The position numbers and the translations under genes are program-made. A stretch of DNA of 28,778 bases from RGIG1959 sp045540655 (GTDB lineage: Bacteria > Bacillota > Clostridia > Oscillospirales > Acutalibacteraceae): the NCBI GenBank assembly GCA_045540655.1, contig JAZQHP010000061.1:1-28778 (forward strand), given 5' to 3'. This document shows, in pieces, positions 19,598 through 28,688 of the stretch. How positions within the stretch are numbered: position 1 is the first letter of the stretch; each line of letters starts with the position of its first letter. The notes under the pieces were generated by a model that was given only the letters and a program-made list of their open reading frames with translations, was not told the DNA's origin and searched no databases.

Positions 19598-22063
19598 ATG
19601 CAAGTGATTATTCAAGGCAAACGCCTCGACGTTGAAAAAGCCTCTTGCTTTCGCGGTGTCAGCGAGCAAATCGCCCAAGCACTGGCGCTGGGCGCTCCCG
19701 ACACCAGACAGGTCATCGCCAGTCTTGACAAGCTCGGCCGATTCCTGGCAACCGACGAGCAGTTTCTGGTCGCAGAGTTGATGGAGCTTGGACTGTCGCA
19801 CGAAGAAGCGATGCAGACGAAGGTCGATTCGCTGGCGGTGCTGTCGGCGGATGAATCCTTCAAAAAGGTCAAGCGCGAGCTCGGCGAGCTGCCGTTTGAC
19901 ATTCACCGCCTGAGCACCCGCGAAGAAGAATTCGAAGGCTGGATGCCGCTGGGTGTGCTCGGTCACGTGACCAGCTCCAACGACGCGATGCTCCCCTTCT
20001 TCAGCTCGGTCGAAGGCATTTTGACCGGCAATATCAACGTGATTAAAACCGCATCGGGCGCGCACAAGGTCGCCATGGCCATGGTGGAAAAGCTGTGCGA
20101 AATCGACGAAAGCCTTTGCCCGTATTTTTACGTATTCCCCCTCTCCTCAAAGGATGAGGACCTGCTCAAAGCGATGTTTTCGCTGTGCAACGCCATTGCC
20201 GTTTGGGGCTCGGATGCCGCCACGGCCGGTGTGCGCAAGCTTGCCCCCGCCGGCGTCAAAATCGTCGAATGGGGCAACCGCATCAGCTTTGCCTATTTCA
20301 CACAGCAAGGCTACACCAAAGAGGCGCTCAAGGGCCTCGCCGAGGATGTCTGCGTCAACGACCAGCAGGCGTGCAGCGCGCCGCAGATGGTGTACTACGA
20401 AACCGACAGCAAGGACGAGCTGATTGCCTTTGCGACGGAACTGGCGGCGGTGCTGCAGGAGGTATCCGACACCTACCCGCTGCATCCTATGACGCAAGCG
20501 GAAAAAGCCGAGCTGACCACCCAGACACAGCTTTGCTATCTGGATGAATTGATGGGCGAAGCGAAGCTGCTTGACGGCAACGGCTGCCGCGTCTTTGTCA
20601 AATTCGACGACGAGCTGTGCGCGTCGCCGCTGTATCGCACGGTCATTGTGAAAGCGGTCGAACGCCGCAACCTGATTGCGGTGCTTCGCCCCTTCCGCTC
20701 TTACCTGCAAAGCGTGGGACTCGCGTGCGGTCAAGACGAAATCGCGCCGCTTAGCCACTTGCTGCTGGCGGGCGGCGTCAACCGCATCACGGAGCCCGGT
20801 CTGATGATGGGCGGCTACACGGGTGAGCCGCACGACGGCGTGCGCGCGATGACGCAATACGTAAAACGTGTCAGCCTGATCAACCATTGCCTGCCCAAGG
20901 GCAGCATGTCACTCGCGGAAATGGAGCCGATGAAAACCGCCCCCTTCGCAGACGGCACGCCGCTGATGCGCAAGGACGATTTCCCGAGTAAGCGCGACAT
21001 CGGCGACTGCGGATATTTACTTCTTAAGAGCGGCGGCAGCTCCGGCAACGCCAAATATGCGCCGCACACCTATGACGATGCGGAAACGACCTACTCCGAA
21101 ACGGCACGCTTCATCATCGCCGCCGGCATCGACCCCCAAAAGGACGTGTGCATGAACCTGTTTTACTCCGGCGGACTCTACGGCGGCTTTATCAGCATCT
21201 ATGAAGCGCTCAAGAAAGCCGATGTCATCCAGCTGCCCATGACGGCAGAGATGGACATGGAACTGGTGACAAGGGAAATCCTCGCCAATAAAGTAAACGT
21301 ATTGATGGGTATGCCGACCTATTTGCTCAAGCTGTTTCGCGAGCAACAGGAACCCCTGCTCGCTTACGGCGGTATCGAAACCGTGCTGTACGGCGGCGAG
21401 CATTTTGACCCGTCACAGGTGGCGTATCTGAAAGATACCTTCGGCATCAAGCGCATCGGTTCGCTTGCTTACGGCTGCAACGAGATCGGTTCGATGGGCT
21501 ACGCCTGCGAATGCTGCGAAGGCAGCATCCACCACGTGGTCGGCACCAAGTATCTGGAAATCCTGAAGCTGGACAAGGATGAACCCGTGGAAGACGGTGA
21601 AATCGGCCGTCTGGTCTGGACGCCGCGCGATCAGGAAAATATCGCGATTCGCCGCTATGAAATCGGGGATCTCGGCCGCTTCATCAAAGAGCCTTGCGCG
21701 TGCGGCCGCGTTGCGCCCCGCTTTGAGTTGCTCGGGCGCTTCGGCGACACCTTCAAATTCGCCACCAACTATGTCAACTACAAAAAGATCAAAGAAATCT
21801 TCGGCAAAGATATGAACTACACCGGCTGGATCCAGATTGTGCTGGACTATACCGAAGCGGATCACATGAGCATTTGTGTGGAACCGGATTTCGCCTATTC
21901 CGAAGCAGAAGCTGTGGCAATACTGGCCGACCGCTACGCCGAAATCCTCGAATGCACCACCGATCGGACGGGCATCGTTTCGATCGTCAAGCAGGACAAG
22001 GACCGCTTTGAACTGAGCACGGGCGGCGGCAAGGTCCGCAGCGTCATCGATCACAGAAAGTAA
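19598..22063 (+). CDS. LuxC acyl reductase fused to PaaK-like adenylating domain
   Basis: The protein has 821 residues; the ATG at 19598 follows AAAGGAGG, and the longer open frame back to 19295 only overlaps luxE. Residues 1-430 are LuxC-like: PLGVLGHVTSSNDAMLPFFS, TGNINVIKTASGAH and the active-site region NDQQACSAPQM with C259, the thiol that takes the acyl group before NADPH reduction to aldehyde. Residues about 450-821 are a PaaK/F390-synthetase-like adenylation domain: LKSGGSSGNAKYAPH (476-490), VLYGGEHFD, YGCNEIGSMGYACECCEG, YEIGDLGRF (687-695), LGRFGD and a C-terminal GGGKVRSV (K812). LuxC and LuxE are normally separate, and a PaaK fusion is unusual. The enzyme may activate a second acid, or an acceptor, in the same chain. 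Confidence 0.88.
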   Translation: MQVIIQGKRLDVEKASCFRGVSEQIAQALALGAPDTRQVIASLDKLGRFLATDEQFLVAELMELGLSHEEAMQTKVDSLAVLSADESFKKVKRELGELPFDIHRLSTREEEFEGWMPLGVLGHVTSSNDAMLPFFSSVEGILTGNINVIKTASGAHKVAMAMVEKLCEIDESLCPYFYVFPLSSKDEDLLKAMFSLCNAIAVWGSDAATAGVRKLAPAGVKIVEWGNRISFAYFTQQGYTKEALKGLAEDVCVNDQQACSAPQMVYYETDSKDELIAFATELAAVLQEVSDTYPLHPMTQAEKAELTTQTQLCYLDELMGEAKLLDGNGCRVFVKFDDELCASPLYRTVIVKAVERRNLIAVLRPFRSYLQSVGLACGQDEIAPLSHLLLAGGVNRITEPGLMMGGYTGEPHDGVRAMTQYVKRVSLINHCLPKGSMSLAEMEPMKTAPFADGTPLMRKDDFPSKRDIGDCGYLLLKSGGSSGNAKYAPHTYDDAETTYSETARFIIAAGIDPQKDVCMNLFYSGGLYGGFISIYEALKKADVIQLPMTAEMDMELVTREILANKVNVLMGMPTYLLKLFREQQEPLLAYGGIETVLYGGEHFDPSQVAYLKDTFGIKRIGSLAYGCNEIGSMGYACECCEGSIHHVVGTKYLEILKLDKDEPVEDGEIGRLVWTPRDQENIAIRRYEIGDLGRFIKEPCACGRVAPRFELLGRFGDTFKFATNYVNYKKIKEIFGKDMNYTGWIQIVLDYTEADHMSICVEPDFAYSEAEAVAILADRYAEILECTTDRTGIVSIVKQDKDRFELSTGGGKVRSVIDHRK

Positions 22064-22077
22064 GGAGGCCCCCTTCT

Positions 22078-23781
22078 ATGGAAAGGGCATACGAGTATAA
22101 GCGCAGTCCGATCACACGACGCATATTTATTGCGATGCTGGCGCCGACCATTCTGATGAATTTGACGACCGCGATCGGTTCGATGGCCGACACCATGATC
22201 ATCGGTCACTATCTGGACGATTTGTCCCTGTCGGTCGTGACCTTCGCCACCCCGATCTACATGATCATCAACACCTTTGCCGCGTTGTTTGCGGTGGGCG
22301 GCTGCATCGCCATGAGCATCGATGCGGGCAAAGGCGAAAAGGATACCGCCAATCAAGCGTTCAGCTTATCAATGGAGCTGCTCGCACTCATCGGCGGCCT
22401 GCTGTTGCTGGCGGGAGTGCTGTTCAGCGGCACCATCGCCGATTGGCTCGGCGCGGGCGACGACGTGTTTGACATGGTGCGCGTGTATTCACAAATCATT
22501 CTCATCGGCGCTCCGATTTTTACGCTAAACATCGGCGTGGCGTTTTTCGTGCGCAACGACGGTCGCCCGACCTTGTCGATGGTGGGTATGTTCCTCTCCA
22601 TCATCGTGGACATCATCTTGAACGTGGTGTTTGTCGGCTATATGGACATGGGCGTGGCGGGCGCCGCCTACTCCACCGTCATCGGTCAGCTGGTGAGCGT
22701 ACTGGTGATCGGCAGTCACTTCCTGTCAAAGAAAAACACGCTGAAATTCCGCTTCACCTGCAACAGCCTCGTATGGCGCATCTTTAAAAACGGCGGCAGC
22801 GCGGCCTTGCATTTTGTGTATCAATTCCTAACCATCCTGATCATCAACCACTTTTTGGCCACCTTGGCCGGCACCAACGGCGTGGTCATCTACACGGTCG
22901 TGTTCAATCTGTCGACGGTGTCGCTGTCCGTCTTTGAAGGCATCAGCCAAACCATTCAGCCAATGATCAGCAACTTCTACGGCGAGAAAAGCTTGCGCAA
23001 CATCAAGACGACGCTGTGGTTGGCGCTTATCGCCGTTTTGATCATTTGCGGCTCCGTCACGGCGCTGCTTGAGCTGTTCCCGCAGGCGGTACCGATCGCA
23101 TTCGGTCTCGACGATGCCGTGCTCATCAGCCAGTCCGCTCAGGCGGTACGCATTTTTGCGGTGAGCATGATCATCACCACCATCAACGTGGTCATCGGAT
23201 ACTACCTGCAATCCACCGAGCAGAACATGACAGCAGCCGTTCTCATCAGCCTGCGCTGCTTTATCTTGTTTCTCGGTGCGACGCTGCTGCTCGGCAAATT
23301 CTTCGGCATGAACGGCGTGTGGGCGGCCTACGCAGTAGCGGAGATATTGAGCTTTGCGATCTGTCTTGTGATGCTGCGTGTCAAACAAACGCGCTTGCAT
23401 AAGCACGGCACCAACGCCGACCTGCTCCTGCTCGACCGCGACGCGGCAGCGGGCATAACCACCGTGACCTATCGCGCCACCGACCGCTTTGACGAATACC
23501 GTGAGGCGGTGGTCGCCGCGCTTGCCGACATGGACGAGGCGATGCGCGCCGATGCGGCGGCGTACCTGTCGGTGCTGGCCGACCATTCGCTTCACAGCAA
23601 ACGCACACTGGTGGAAACGGAAATCCACCGCAGCGAACAAAAAATCATCATCCGTGACAATCTCAATCACACGACGCTCGAAGAGCGCATACCGACGGCT
23701 CTGTCCCACAACAGCAAAACCGACTACGGCCCGGTGCTCGGATGGAACCGAATCTGTCTGGAAGCAGGTGAACCCACATGA
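22078..23781 (+). CDS. MATE exporter with C-terminal HATPase-like tail
   Basis: A 567-residue protein with AAGGAGG before its ATG. Residues 1-440 form a MATE transporter with twelve membrane segments (MLAPTILMNLTTAIGSMADT, NDGRPTLSMVGMFLSIIVDI, VFEGISQTIQPMISNFYGEK). The extra 115 residues are cytoplasmic. They resemble a degenerate RsbW-type ATPase domain: FDEYREAVVAALADMDEAMR, AYLSVLADHSLHSKRTLVET, QKIIIRDNLNH. The asparagine of a proper N-box is absent, so ATP binding is doubtful. The stop overlaps the next start by 4 bases (ATGA), and that gene begins with a more canonical HATPase domain. It probably exports the operon product and may be regulated through the tail. Confidence 0.88.
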   Translation: MERAYEYKRSPITRRIFIAMLAPTILMNLTTAIGSMADTMIIGHYLDDLSLSVVTFATPIYMIINTFAALFAVGGCIAMSIDAGKGEKDTANQAFSLSMELLALIGGLLLLAGVLFSGTIADWLGAGDDVFDMVRVYSQIILIGAPIFTLNIGVAFFVRNDGRPTLSMVGMFLSIIVDIILNVVFVGYMDMGVAGAAYSTVIGQLVSVLVIGSHFLSKKNTLKFRFTCNSLVWRIFKNGGSAALHFVYQFLTILIINHFLATLAGTNGVVIYTVVFNLSTVSLSVFEGISQTIQPMISNFYGEKSLRNIKTTLWLALIAVLIICGSVTALLELFPQAVPIAFGLDDAVLISQSAQAVRIFAVSMIITTINVVIGYYLQSTEQNMTAAVLISLRCFILFLGATLLLGKFFGMNGVWAAYAVAEILSFAICLVMLRVKQTRLHKHGTNADLLLLDRDAAAGITTVTYRATDRFDEYREAVVAALADMDEAMRADAAAYLSVLADHSLHSKRTLVETEIHRSEQKIIIRDNLNHTTLEERIPTALSHNSKTDYGPVLGWNRICLEAGEPT

Positions 23782-25211
23782 ACCTGAAAAAAATTGCATC
23801 CGTGGACATTCAAAGCCACGCCATGTTCATTGATGCGGCGCTGCATTTCCTCGACGCCATCGCCGCGCATCACACACACATTGATTTTTCGCGGTACAAC
23901 CGCCTGCGGTATGTGGTGGGCGAAATTCTCGCCCACCGCGTCAAAAATGCTTACCCCGGTTCAGTCGGGATGATTGAGCTGAGTGTATCGCTGGGCGACG
24001 GCTGCTGCGAGGTGTCCATCCGCGACAAGGGCGTTCCCGCATGGACGGACTTCTCCTATGAAGACGACGCGGACGTACACAACGAAACCGCGATGCGCAA
24101 CTATTTGCTGGATCTTTGGACGGATGACATCGGCATCGAGCAGCTCGGCAAGGACGGCCAGCGCATCTTTGTGCGCATGAACGTGCTGCATCCGTTTGCA
24201 TTCCAAAAGCCCGAGCCCTACGCGGAAACCGAAGTCCTCGACACAAACATCTCCATTAAGCCCGTGGAAACCGAGGCCGATGCACTCGAAGCAATCCGCT
24301 GTATTTACAGCGAATACGGCTACTCCTACTCCTACGAAAAGCTCTACTATCTCGACCGCTTCATGGACATGATCAAGAATAAAGAACTGATGTCTTTCCT
24401 GGCCGTCAACGAGCACGGGCAAACGGCCGGTCACTTTGCGCTGTCCTTCTCCGACACGTTCAAAAACATGCCCGAAATCACGACGGTGGTCACCCGAAAG
24501 GAATTTCGCGGACTGGGATTATTCGCAAAATTCATGGACTACTGTCTGGCACTCGGCAAAGAGCTCGGCTTCCGCGCCTTTATGGGTCAGCCGGTGGCAT
24601 TCCACCCGATGTCGCAAAAAGCATTCTTGAAATCGGGCTTTACGGCCACCTCCGTGCTGCTGTCCTACATCAGTGCCGATATTGAAAGCGAATACAACCG
24701 AAATCATCAGCGCCTCGATTTGTTCGCGAGCGTTAAAATCCTCGATCCGACAGCGCGCACCGTCGTCTATCCTCCCGCACCGCTTTGCCCGTTTATTGAT
24801 CGGATGTTCGCAAAGCTCGGATGGGACTATGAGTTGCGCGAGGACATCGCTTTGAGCGAGCGCACAGAAATTTGCGTAGAAAACCACGGCTTCCTCAAGG
24901 CGACCAAGGTGCGCATTGATCGTGCAGCGGACGACCTGGCGTCGATCCTGCGCGACACGACCAAGGACGCGATCCGCCGCAAATCCGAAATGATCGAGAT
25001 GCTCGTGTCGCTCAACGACCCGAGCTGTACCCATGCATACGACACCGCGCGTAAGAGCGGATTTGTGCTTTCCGGTTTGATTCCCGGCGGCGAGCGCGGC
25101 GATTATCTGGTGATGCAAATGCTCATCGGCGCCGACTGCCGCTACGATCAGCTGGTGACCGTTGGCGAATTCGAAGATCTGACACGTGACATCGCAGCGT
25201 TCAATTCATAA
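23778..25211 (+). CDS. RsbW-like HATPase fused to GNAT acetyltransferase
   Basis: A 477-residue protein starting inside the MATE stop (ATGA overlap). Residues 1-140 show an anti-sigma-type HATPase: N-box RYVVGEILAHRVKNAYPG (E49 to N57), CEVSIRDKGVPAW (D83, G85) and a closing strand DGQRIFVRMNVL. Residues about 158-300 are a GNAT domain, with VVTRKEFRGLGLFAKFMDYC as the acetyl-CoA loop and QKAFLKSGFTAT as its end. Residues 300-477 form a further alpha/beta part; THAYDTARKSGFVLSGLIPG then GDYLVMQM resembles the last strands of a second GNAT-like fold. The HATPase-GNAT combination is known in anaerobes but uncharacterised. Here it may acylate the product, or modify or control a pathway protein. 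Confidence 0.82.
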   Translation: MNLKKIASVDIQSHAMFIDAALHFLDAIAAHHTHIDFSRYNRLRYVVGEILAHRVKNAYPGSVGMIELSVSLGDGCCEVSIRDKGVPAWTDFSYEDDADVHNETAMRNYLLDLWTDDIGIEQLGKDGQRIFVRMNVLHPFAFQKPEPYAETEVLDTNISIKPVETEADALEAIRCIYSEYGYSYSYEKLYYLDRFMDMIKNKELMSFLAVNEHGQTAGHFALSFSDTFKNMPEITTVVTRKEFRGLGLFAKFMDYCLALGKELGFRAFMGQPVAFHPMSQKAFLKSGFTATSVLLSYISADIESEYNRNHQRLDLFASVKILDPTARTVVYPPAPLCPFIDRMFAKLGWDYELREDIALSERTEICVENHGFLKATKVRIDRAADDLASILRDTTKDAIRRKSEMIEMLVSLNDPSCTHAYDTARKSGFVLSGLIPGGERGDYLVMQMLIGADCRYDQLVTVGEFEDLTRDIAAFNS

Positions 25212-25231
25212 AAGAAAGGTATGGTGGTCAT

Positions 25232-26485
25232 ATGAGTTTTAAAACCTATTCGGTGAATGAAATCATCAAAATCGCCAGAGAGCATTCCGCATACTACGCC
25301 GCATTATACAAGGATCTGCCCGCGGATGCGACGCTTGCCGATCTGCCGTTTGTGGACCAAAAGGATTTCTGGGCGCATTGCGACAAGGATGGCGGCACCG
25401 TCGCCACCCGTCCGCACGAGGACGGGCAGGTGTTCAAAAGCGGCGGCACCACGGGCGAGCCGAAATATTCGCTGTACAGCGCCGAAGAGTGGCAAACCAT
25501 GTGCGAATGCAGCGGCGCGGTATTGGCGAAGGGCGGCCTGACCAACGGCACGAAAATCGCCAACATGTTCTATGCCGGCGGCTTGTACGCAAGCTTCCTC
25601 TACACATACAGCATGCTGTATTTTGCGCCCGCCAAAACCATTGTCTATAACCTATCCGGCAACATCTCCATCGAAGAAATGGTGGATACCATTTTAAAAC
25701 ACCGCATCAACTGCCTCGCAGGTCTTCCCTCCATTCTCACAAAGATCGTGTCCTACATCGAAGAGCATCAGCTGACGGGTTTTGTCGTGGATACGGTGTA
25801 TTTTGCGGGCGAAACGCTGTTCCTTGATCAACGCGAGAAAATCAGCAAGGTGTTCGGCCGCGAGATTGATTTCCGCTCCGTGTTCTACGCATCCAACGAC
25901 GGCGGTCCGATCGGCTATTTCACAAAGGATTGCGGCTTCAACGAACATCGCGTGTTGTCGGATTTGACGCTCTTTGAGCTGGTAGATGCCGATACGGGCG
26001 AAATTATCACGGAAATGAACCGCCCGGGCATCGTGTACATCACCTCTCTGTTCAAATCGCTCATCCCGCTCATCCGCTATCCCGCGGGCGACATGGCGGA
26101 ATATACCGAACCCAAAGGCACACCCGACCGCAAGTTCCGCATTCTCGGCCGCAGCGATGCCGCTGCGCGTGCAGGCTACGTGTCGCTGTCACCGCAAGAT
26201 GTCGGCAACGTGCTCAAGCTCTGCAACATCGATTACTATTCCTATCAAATCATTGTCGATCATGACATCAAGGATCGCTTTACCTTTAAAATCGCCGTTT
26301 CCGAAGCAGACGACAGCCAAACGGCGCTGTTTTTGGAAACGCTCTACCGCGAGCGTCCCGTCCTCAAGGACGCGCTTGACGACAACACGCTGTGCGAGCC
26401 GATCGTGATATGGTGCAAGCCGTCCGATCTGGAATACAACCCGCGCACGGGTAAGCTGAAAGTCATTCTCGACAAACGAATCTGA
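25232..26485 (+). CDS. PaaK-like adenylate-forming ligase, stand-alone
   Basis: A 417-residue protein of the phenylacetate-CoA ligase/coenzyme F390 synthetase group. Motifs in order: KSGGTTGEPKYSL (69-81, phosphate loop), ANMFYAGGLYASFLYTYS, CLAGLPSILTKIV, VYFAGETLFLDQ, VFYASNDGGPIGYF, IRYPAGDMAEY (GD motif), ILGRSDAAARAGYVSLS, and a C-terminal Lys in PRTGKLKVILDKRI. It is a paralogue of the C-terminal half of the LuxC fusion two genes upstream; both share FYAGGLY/FYSGGLYGGF. Such enzymes make acyl-AMP and then thioesters or amides. With LuxE the operon holds three adenylating enzymes. Substrates unknown. The ATG follows GGTGG, 20 bases after the HATPase-GNAT gene. Confidence 0.9.
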   Translation: MSFKTYSVNEIIKIAREHSAYYAALYKDLPADATLADLPFVDQKDFWAHCDKDGGTVATRPHEDGQVFKSGGTTGEPKYSLYSAEEWQTMCECSGAVLAKGGLTNGTKIANMFYAGGLYASFLYTYSMLYFAPAKTIVYNLSGNISIEEMVDTILKHRINCLAGLPSILTKIVSYIEEHQLTGFVVDTVYFAGETLFLDQREKISKVFGREIDFRSVFYASNDGGPIGYFTKDCGFNEHRVLSDLTLFELVDADTGEIITEMNRPGIVYITSLFKSLIPLIRYPAGDMAEYTEPKGTPDRKFRILGRSDAAARAGYVSLSPQDVGNVLKLCNIDYYSYQIIVDHDIKDRFTFKIAVSEADDSQTALFLETLYRERPVLKDALDDNTLCEPIVIWCKPSDLEYNPRTGKLKVILDKRI

Positions 26486-26505
26486 CACCGAATGGAAGTG
26501 TATTC

Positions 26506-27747
26506 ATGGAACGTCCACCCATACAAGACAATCGATCCGTCTTTTATGCGCCGATCCGCGTGAGAGATATGCATGCTTTTATACATACGCTGGCAAAGGA
26601 TGCCCGTTTTGTGCCCTCCCCGAAGGATCGCGCACCGCAATATCTGTTGCCGTATGCTACAGACATCTACAAAAACGATGCGTTGTACCGTGCCTTTGAC
26701 CTGGAGCCGTCCCATTTCCCCGCTCTTTGCATGTTCGCCGAACACATGAGCACGGGCGAAGCGCCGACGCTCACGGCGGTACGCATCTCCTGCTTTGCGA
26801 CAGGATGCGCGTTCGCGGAGTTTCATGTGATCTATCACGGGCAAACCCTTGAGGACATCGAGAACTTTTCCTTCCGTTTCAAGAATGCCTCCAAGACCGA
26901 CACGCGCCACGGCTATGAGCTGACCATGCTCAACGCACTGCACGCGTTGTTGCCGACGGTAGAAATGCAGGATTTCTGTTTCACAGGCTCCGCATTCAAA
27001 CGGGAATGCCGCGTGTTTCATCATATCTTTATGATCAAGCCACCGGGCAAAGCCGACATCGAGCGCCATCTGCGCTACCTGTCGCGCGGCTATCACGCAC
27101 AGTTTTCCATGCCGAAAAGCGACAGCGATTACGATATGATCTATCAGCCGTACGATTACGATCACTGGGCGGGATCGCAGGAAGGTCTTGTGAACCTGTT
27201 TCATCACAGCGGCAACCGTACCACCGACCGTTTCATCAATTCCTACAAACGCGAACAGTTGCTGGAAAATTACGGATTCATGTATCTGTTACTGCTCAAT
27301 CAGCGGTTCTCCGCGATCGCGATGATCTCCGATATTGCGCGCTATCAGACGCTGTCTGCCGCTGAAAAAGAATCTCTGAATGAACGCATCACCAAGCTTA
27401 AAACCGTGTTTGCATTCAATATTATTTCCGACGATCAGGTGTATCAGAATGTATATCGCCGCATGTATGCACTGCTGGATATCGATCGTCTGCTGGATGA
27501 CATTCAGGATAACGAACAGCAGGTAGAGGCGCTTCAGCATCGTGAAACGGTCAAGCGTGAACGCTTCATCAGCAGTTTGCTCCTGGGTCTGTCCATCCTG
27601 TCGATCTTTTCGGCACTGATGGATGCAGCGGGCTTTTTCGACCGCATTCCTGCCATCTCCCCCTGCGCCACGGTGCTCAGCGGCATCGCGGCGGGGGCGG
27701 TGATCCTGCTGACCCTGGCGGTATGGCTGTTGCGCGGGCGCTCATAA
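26506..27747 (+). CDS. Unknown protein with two C-terminal membrane helices
   Basis: A 413-residue protein; GGAAGTG precedes the ATG. I do not recognise the family. Residues 1-245 are mixed alpha/beta with many aromatic residues (SFRFKNASKTDTRHGYELTM, EMQDFCFTGSAFKRECRVFH). Residues 245-350 are long amphipathic helices (SYKREQLLENYGFMYLLLLN, YALLDIDRLLDDIQDNEQQV), followed by two transmembrane segments near 358-378 and 386-409 joined by a short loop. This order, soluble domain, long stalk helix, two helices, resembles CorA-type channels, but the GMN pore motif is absent. It could be a membrane sensor or anchor for the biosynthetic enzymes. It lies within the operon, 20 and 23 bases from its neighbours. 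Confidence 0.8.
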   Translation: MERPPIQDNRSVFYAPIRVRDMHAFIHTLAKDARFVPSPKDRAPQYLLPYATDIYKNDALYRAFDLEPSHFPALCMFAEHMSTGEAPTLTAVRISCFATGCAFAEFHVIYHGQTLEDIENFSFRFKNASKTDTRHGYELTMLNALHALLPTVEMQDFCFTGSAFKRECRVFHHIFMIKPPGKADIERHLRYLSRGYHAQFSMPKSDSDYDMIYQPYDYDHWAGSQEGLVNLFHHSGNRTTDRFINSYKREQLLENYGFMYLLLLNQRFSAIAMISDIARYQTLSAAEKESLNERITKLKTVFAFNIISDDQVYQNVYRRMYALLDIDRLLDDIQDNEQQVEALQHRETVKRERFISSLLLGLSILSIFSALMDAAGFFDRIPAISPCATVLSGIAAGAVILLTLAVWLLRGRS

Positions 27748-27770
27748 CTTTCCGAAAGGAGACGATCGGT

Positions 27771-28649
27771 ATGTATGAATGGTTGACACTGAAAGGCAAC
27801 AGCGCGGTCATTGACTGCCCCGCCAAAATCGGCGTCGTGCAGACAGGCGACAGACACGCCGTCCTGATCGACAGCGGATCGGACAAATCCGCCGCCCGCA
27901 AGGTGCGCGCGTTGCTCGACGAGCGGGGACTGACGCTCCAAGCCATTTTCAACACCCACTCGCACGCCGATCACATCGGCGGCAACCGCTATTTGCAGAC
28001 GCAAACCGCATGCGCGATATACGCCCCGCCGATGGAATGCGATTTTGTGCGGCATCCCGTGTATGAGCCCGCTTTTTTATACGGTGGTTTTCCGCCGCAG
28101 GCACTGCGGCATAAATTCCTGATGGCGCCGGACAGCGACGCTAAAGAACTGACCGCCGACGTGCTTCCGCACGGAATGGAAGCGATTCCCCTGCCCGGGC
28201 ATTCGTGGCAGATGGTCGGCTTCCGCACCGCAGACGATGTGGTCTATCTGGCAGATTGCCTGTCGAGTGAAGCGACGCTTGACAAATACGGCATCGGCGT
28301 GATCTATGATGTGGAAAGCTATCTGCACACCCTCGAACAGGTCAAAGCTATGCAAGCGGCTCTGTTTGTGCCGTCGCACGCCGCCGTCACCGATAATATC
28401 GCCCCGCTCGCCGAACGCAACATCGCGCAGGTGTATCGCATCGCCGAAGCGATCGTGTCACTTTGTGCCGAGCCGCGCGGATTTGACGATCTGCTGGCGG
28501 CACTGTTTGACACCTTCGGACTCCGCATGAGCACCGAACAATACGTACTTGTCGGCAGTACCGTGCGCTCCTATCTCGCATGGCTGACCGACCAAAAGCG
28601 ACTCACCACCGACATCACATCGAACGCGCTGCGCTTTATCCGCATATAA
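27771..28649 (+). CDS. Metallo-beta-lactamase-fold hydrolase
   Basis: The protein has 292 residues from the ATG at 27771, which has GAAAGGAGA upstream. The metal site is clear: NTHSHADHIGG (HxHxDH) near 62-72, GHSWQMVGF for the third His, LADCLSS for the bridging Asp and PSHAAV for the last His, so a two-metal site is intact. The last 70 residues look like a winged-helix cap (GFDDLLAALFDTFGLRMSTE, GSTVRSYLAWLTDQKRL), common in the glyoxalase II/lactonase-like branch. Possible roles are thioester or lactone hydrolysis of pathway intermediates, or self-protection. Last gene of the operon, directly before a terminator. Confidence 0.88.
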   Translation: MYEWLTLKGNSAVIDCPAKIGVVQTGDRHAVLIDSGSDKSAARKVRALLDERGLTLQAIFNTHSHADHIGGNRYLQTQTACAIYAPPMECDFVRHPVYEPAFLYGGFPPQALRHKFLMAPDSDAKELTADVLPHGMEAIPLPGHSWQMVGFRTADDVVYLADCLSSEATLDKYGIGVIYDVESYLHTLEQVKAMQAALFVPSHAAVTDNIAPLAERNIAQVYRIAEAIVSLCAEPRGFDDLLAALFDTFGLRMSTEQYVLVGSTVRSYLAWLTDQKRLTTDITSNALRFIRI

Positions 28650-28652
28650 CAA

Positions 28653-28688
28653 AAAGCGCTTCCCGTCAAGACACGGGAAGCGCTTTTG
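28653..28688. terminator. Terminator of the LuxE/LuxC operon
   Basis: A perfect 15-bp stem AAAAGCGCTTCCCGT and complement with a 6-base loop, flanked by A and T runs. It also lies 15 bases from the end of the convergent minus-strand gene. Confidence 0.93.

Noticed and set aside
26506..27747. CorA magnesium channel
   Set aside because: The two-helix C-terminus is similar in layout, but the GMN motif between the helices is absent.
18465..28649. Bacterial luminescence (lux) operon
   Set aside because: LuxE and LuxC relatives are present, but no LuxA/LuxB luciferase, LuxD thioesterase or flavin reductase lies in the operon.
18465..28649. NRPS or polyketide cluster
   Set aside because: The adenylating enzymes are PaaK/LuxE type; no carrier-protein serine motif, condensation or ketosynthase domain is visible.
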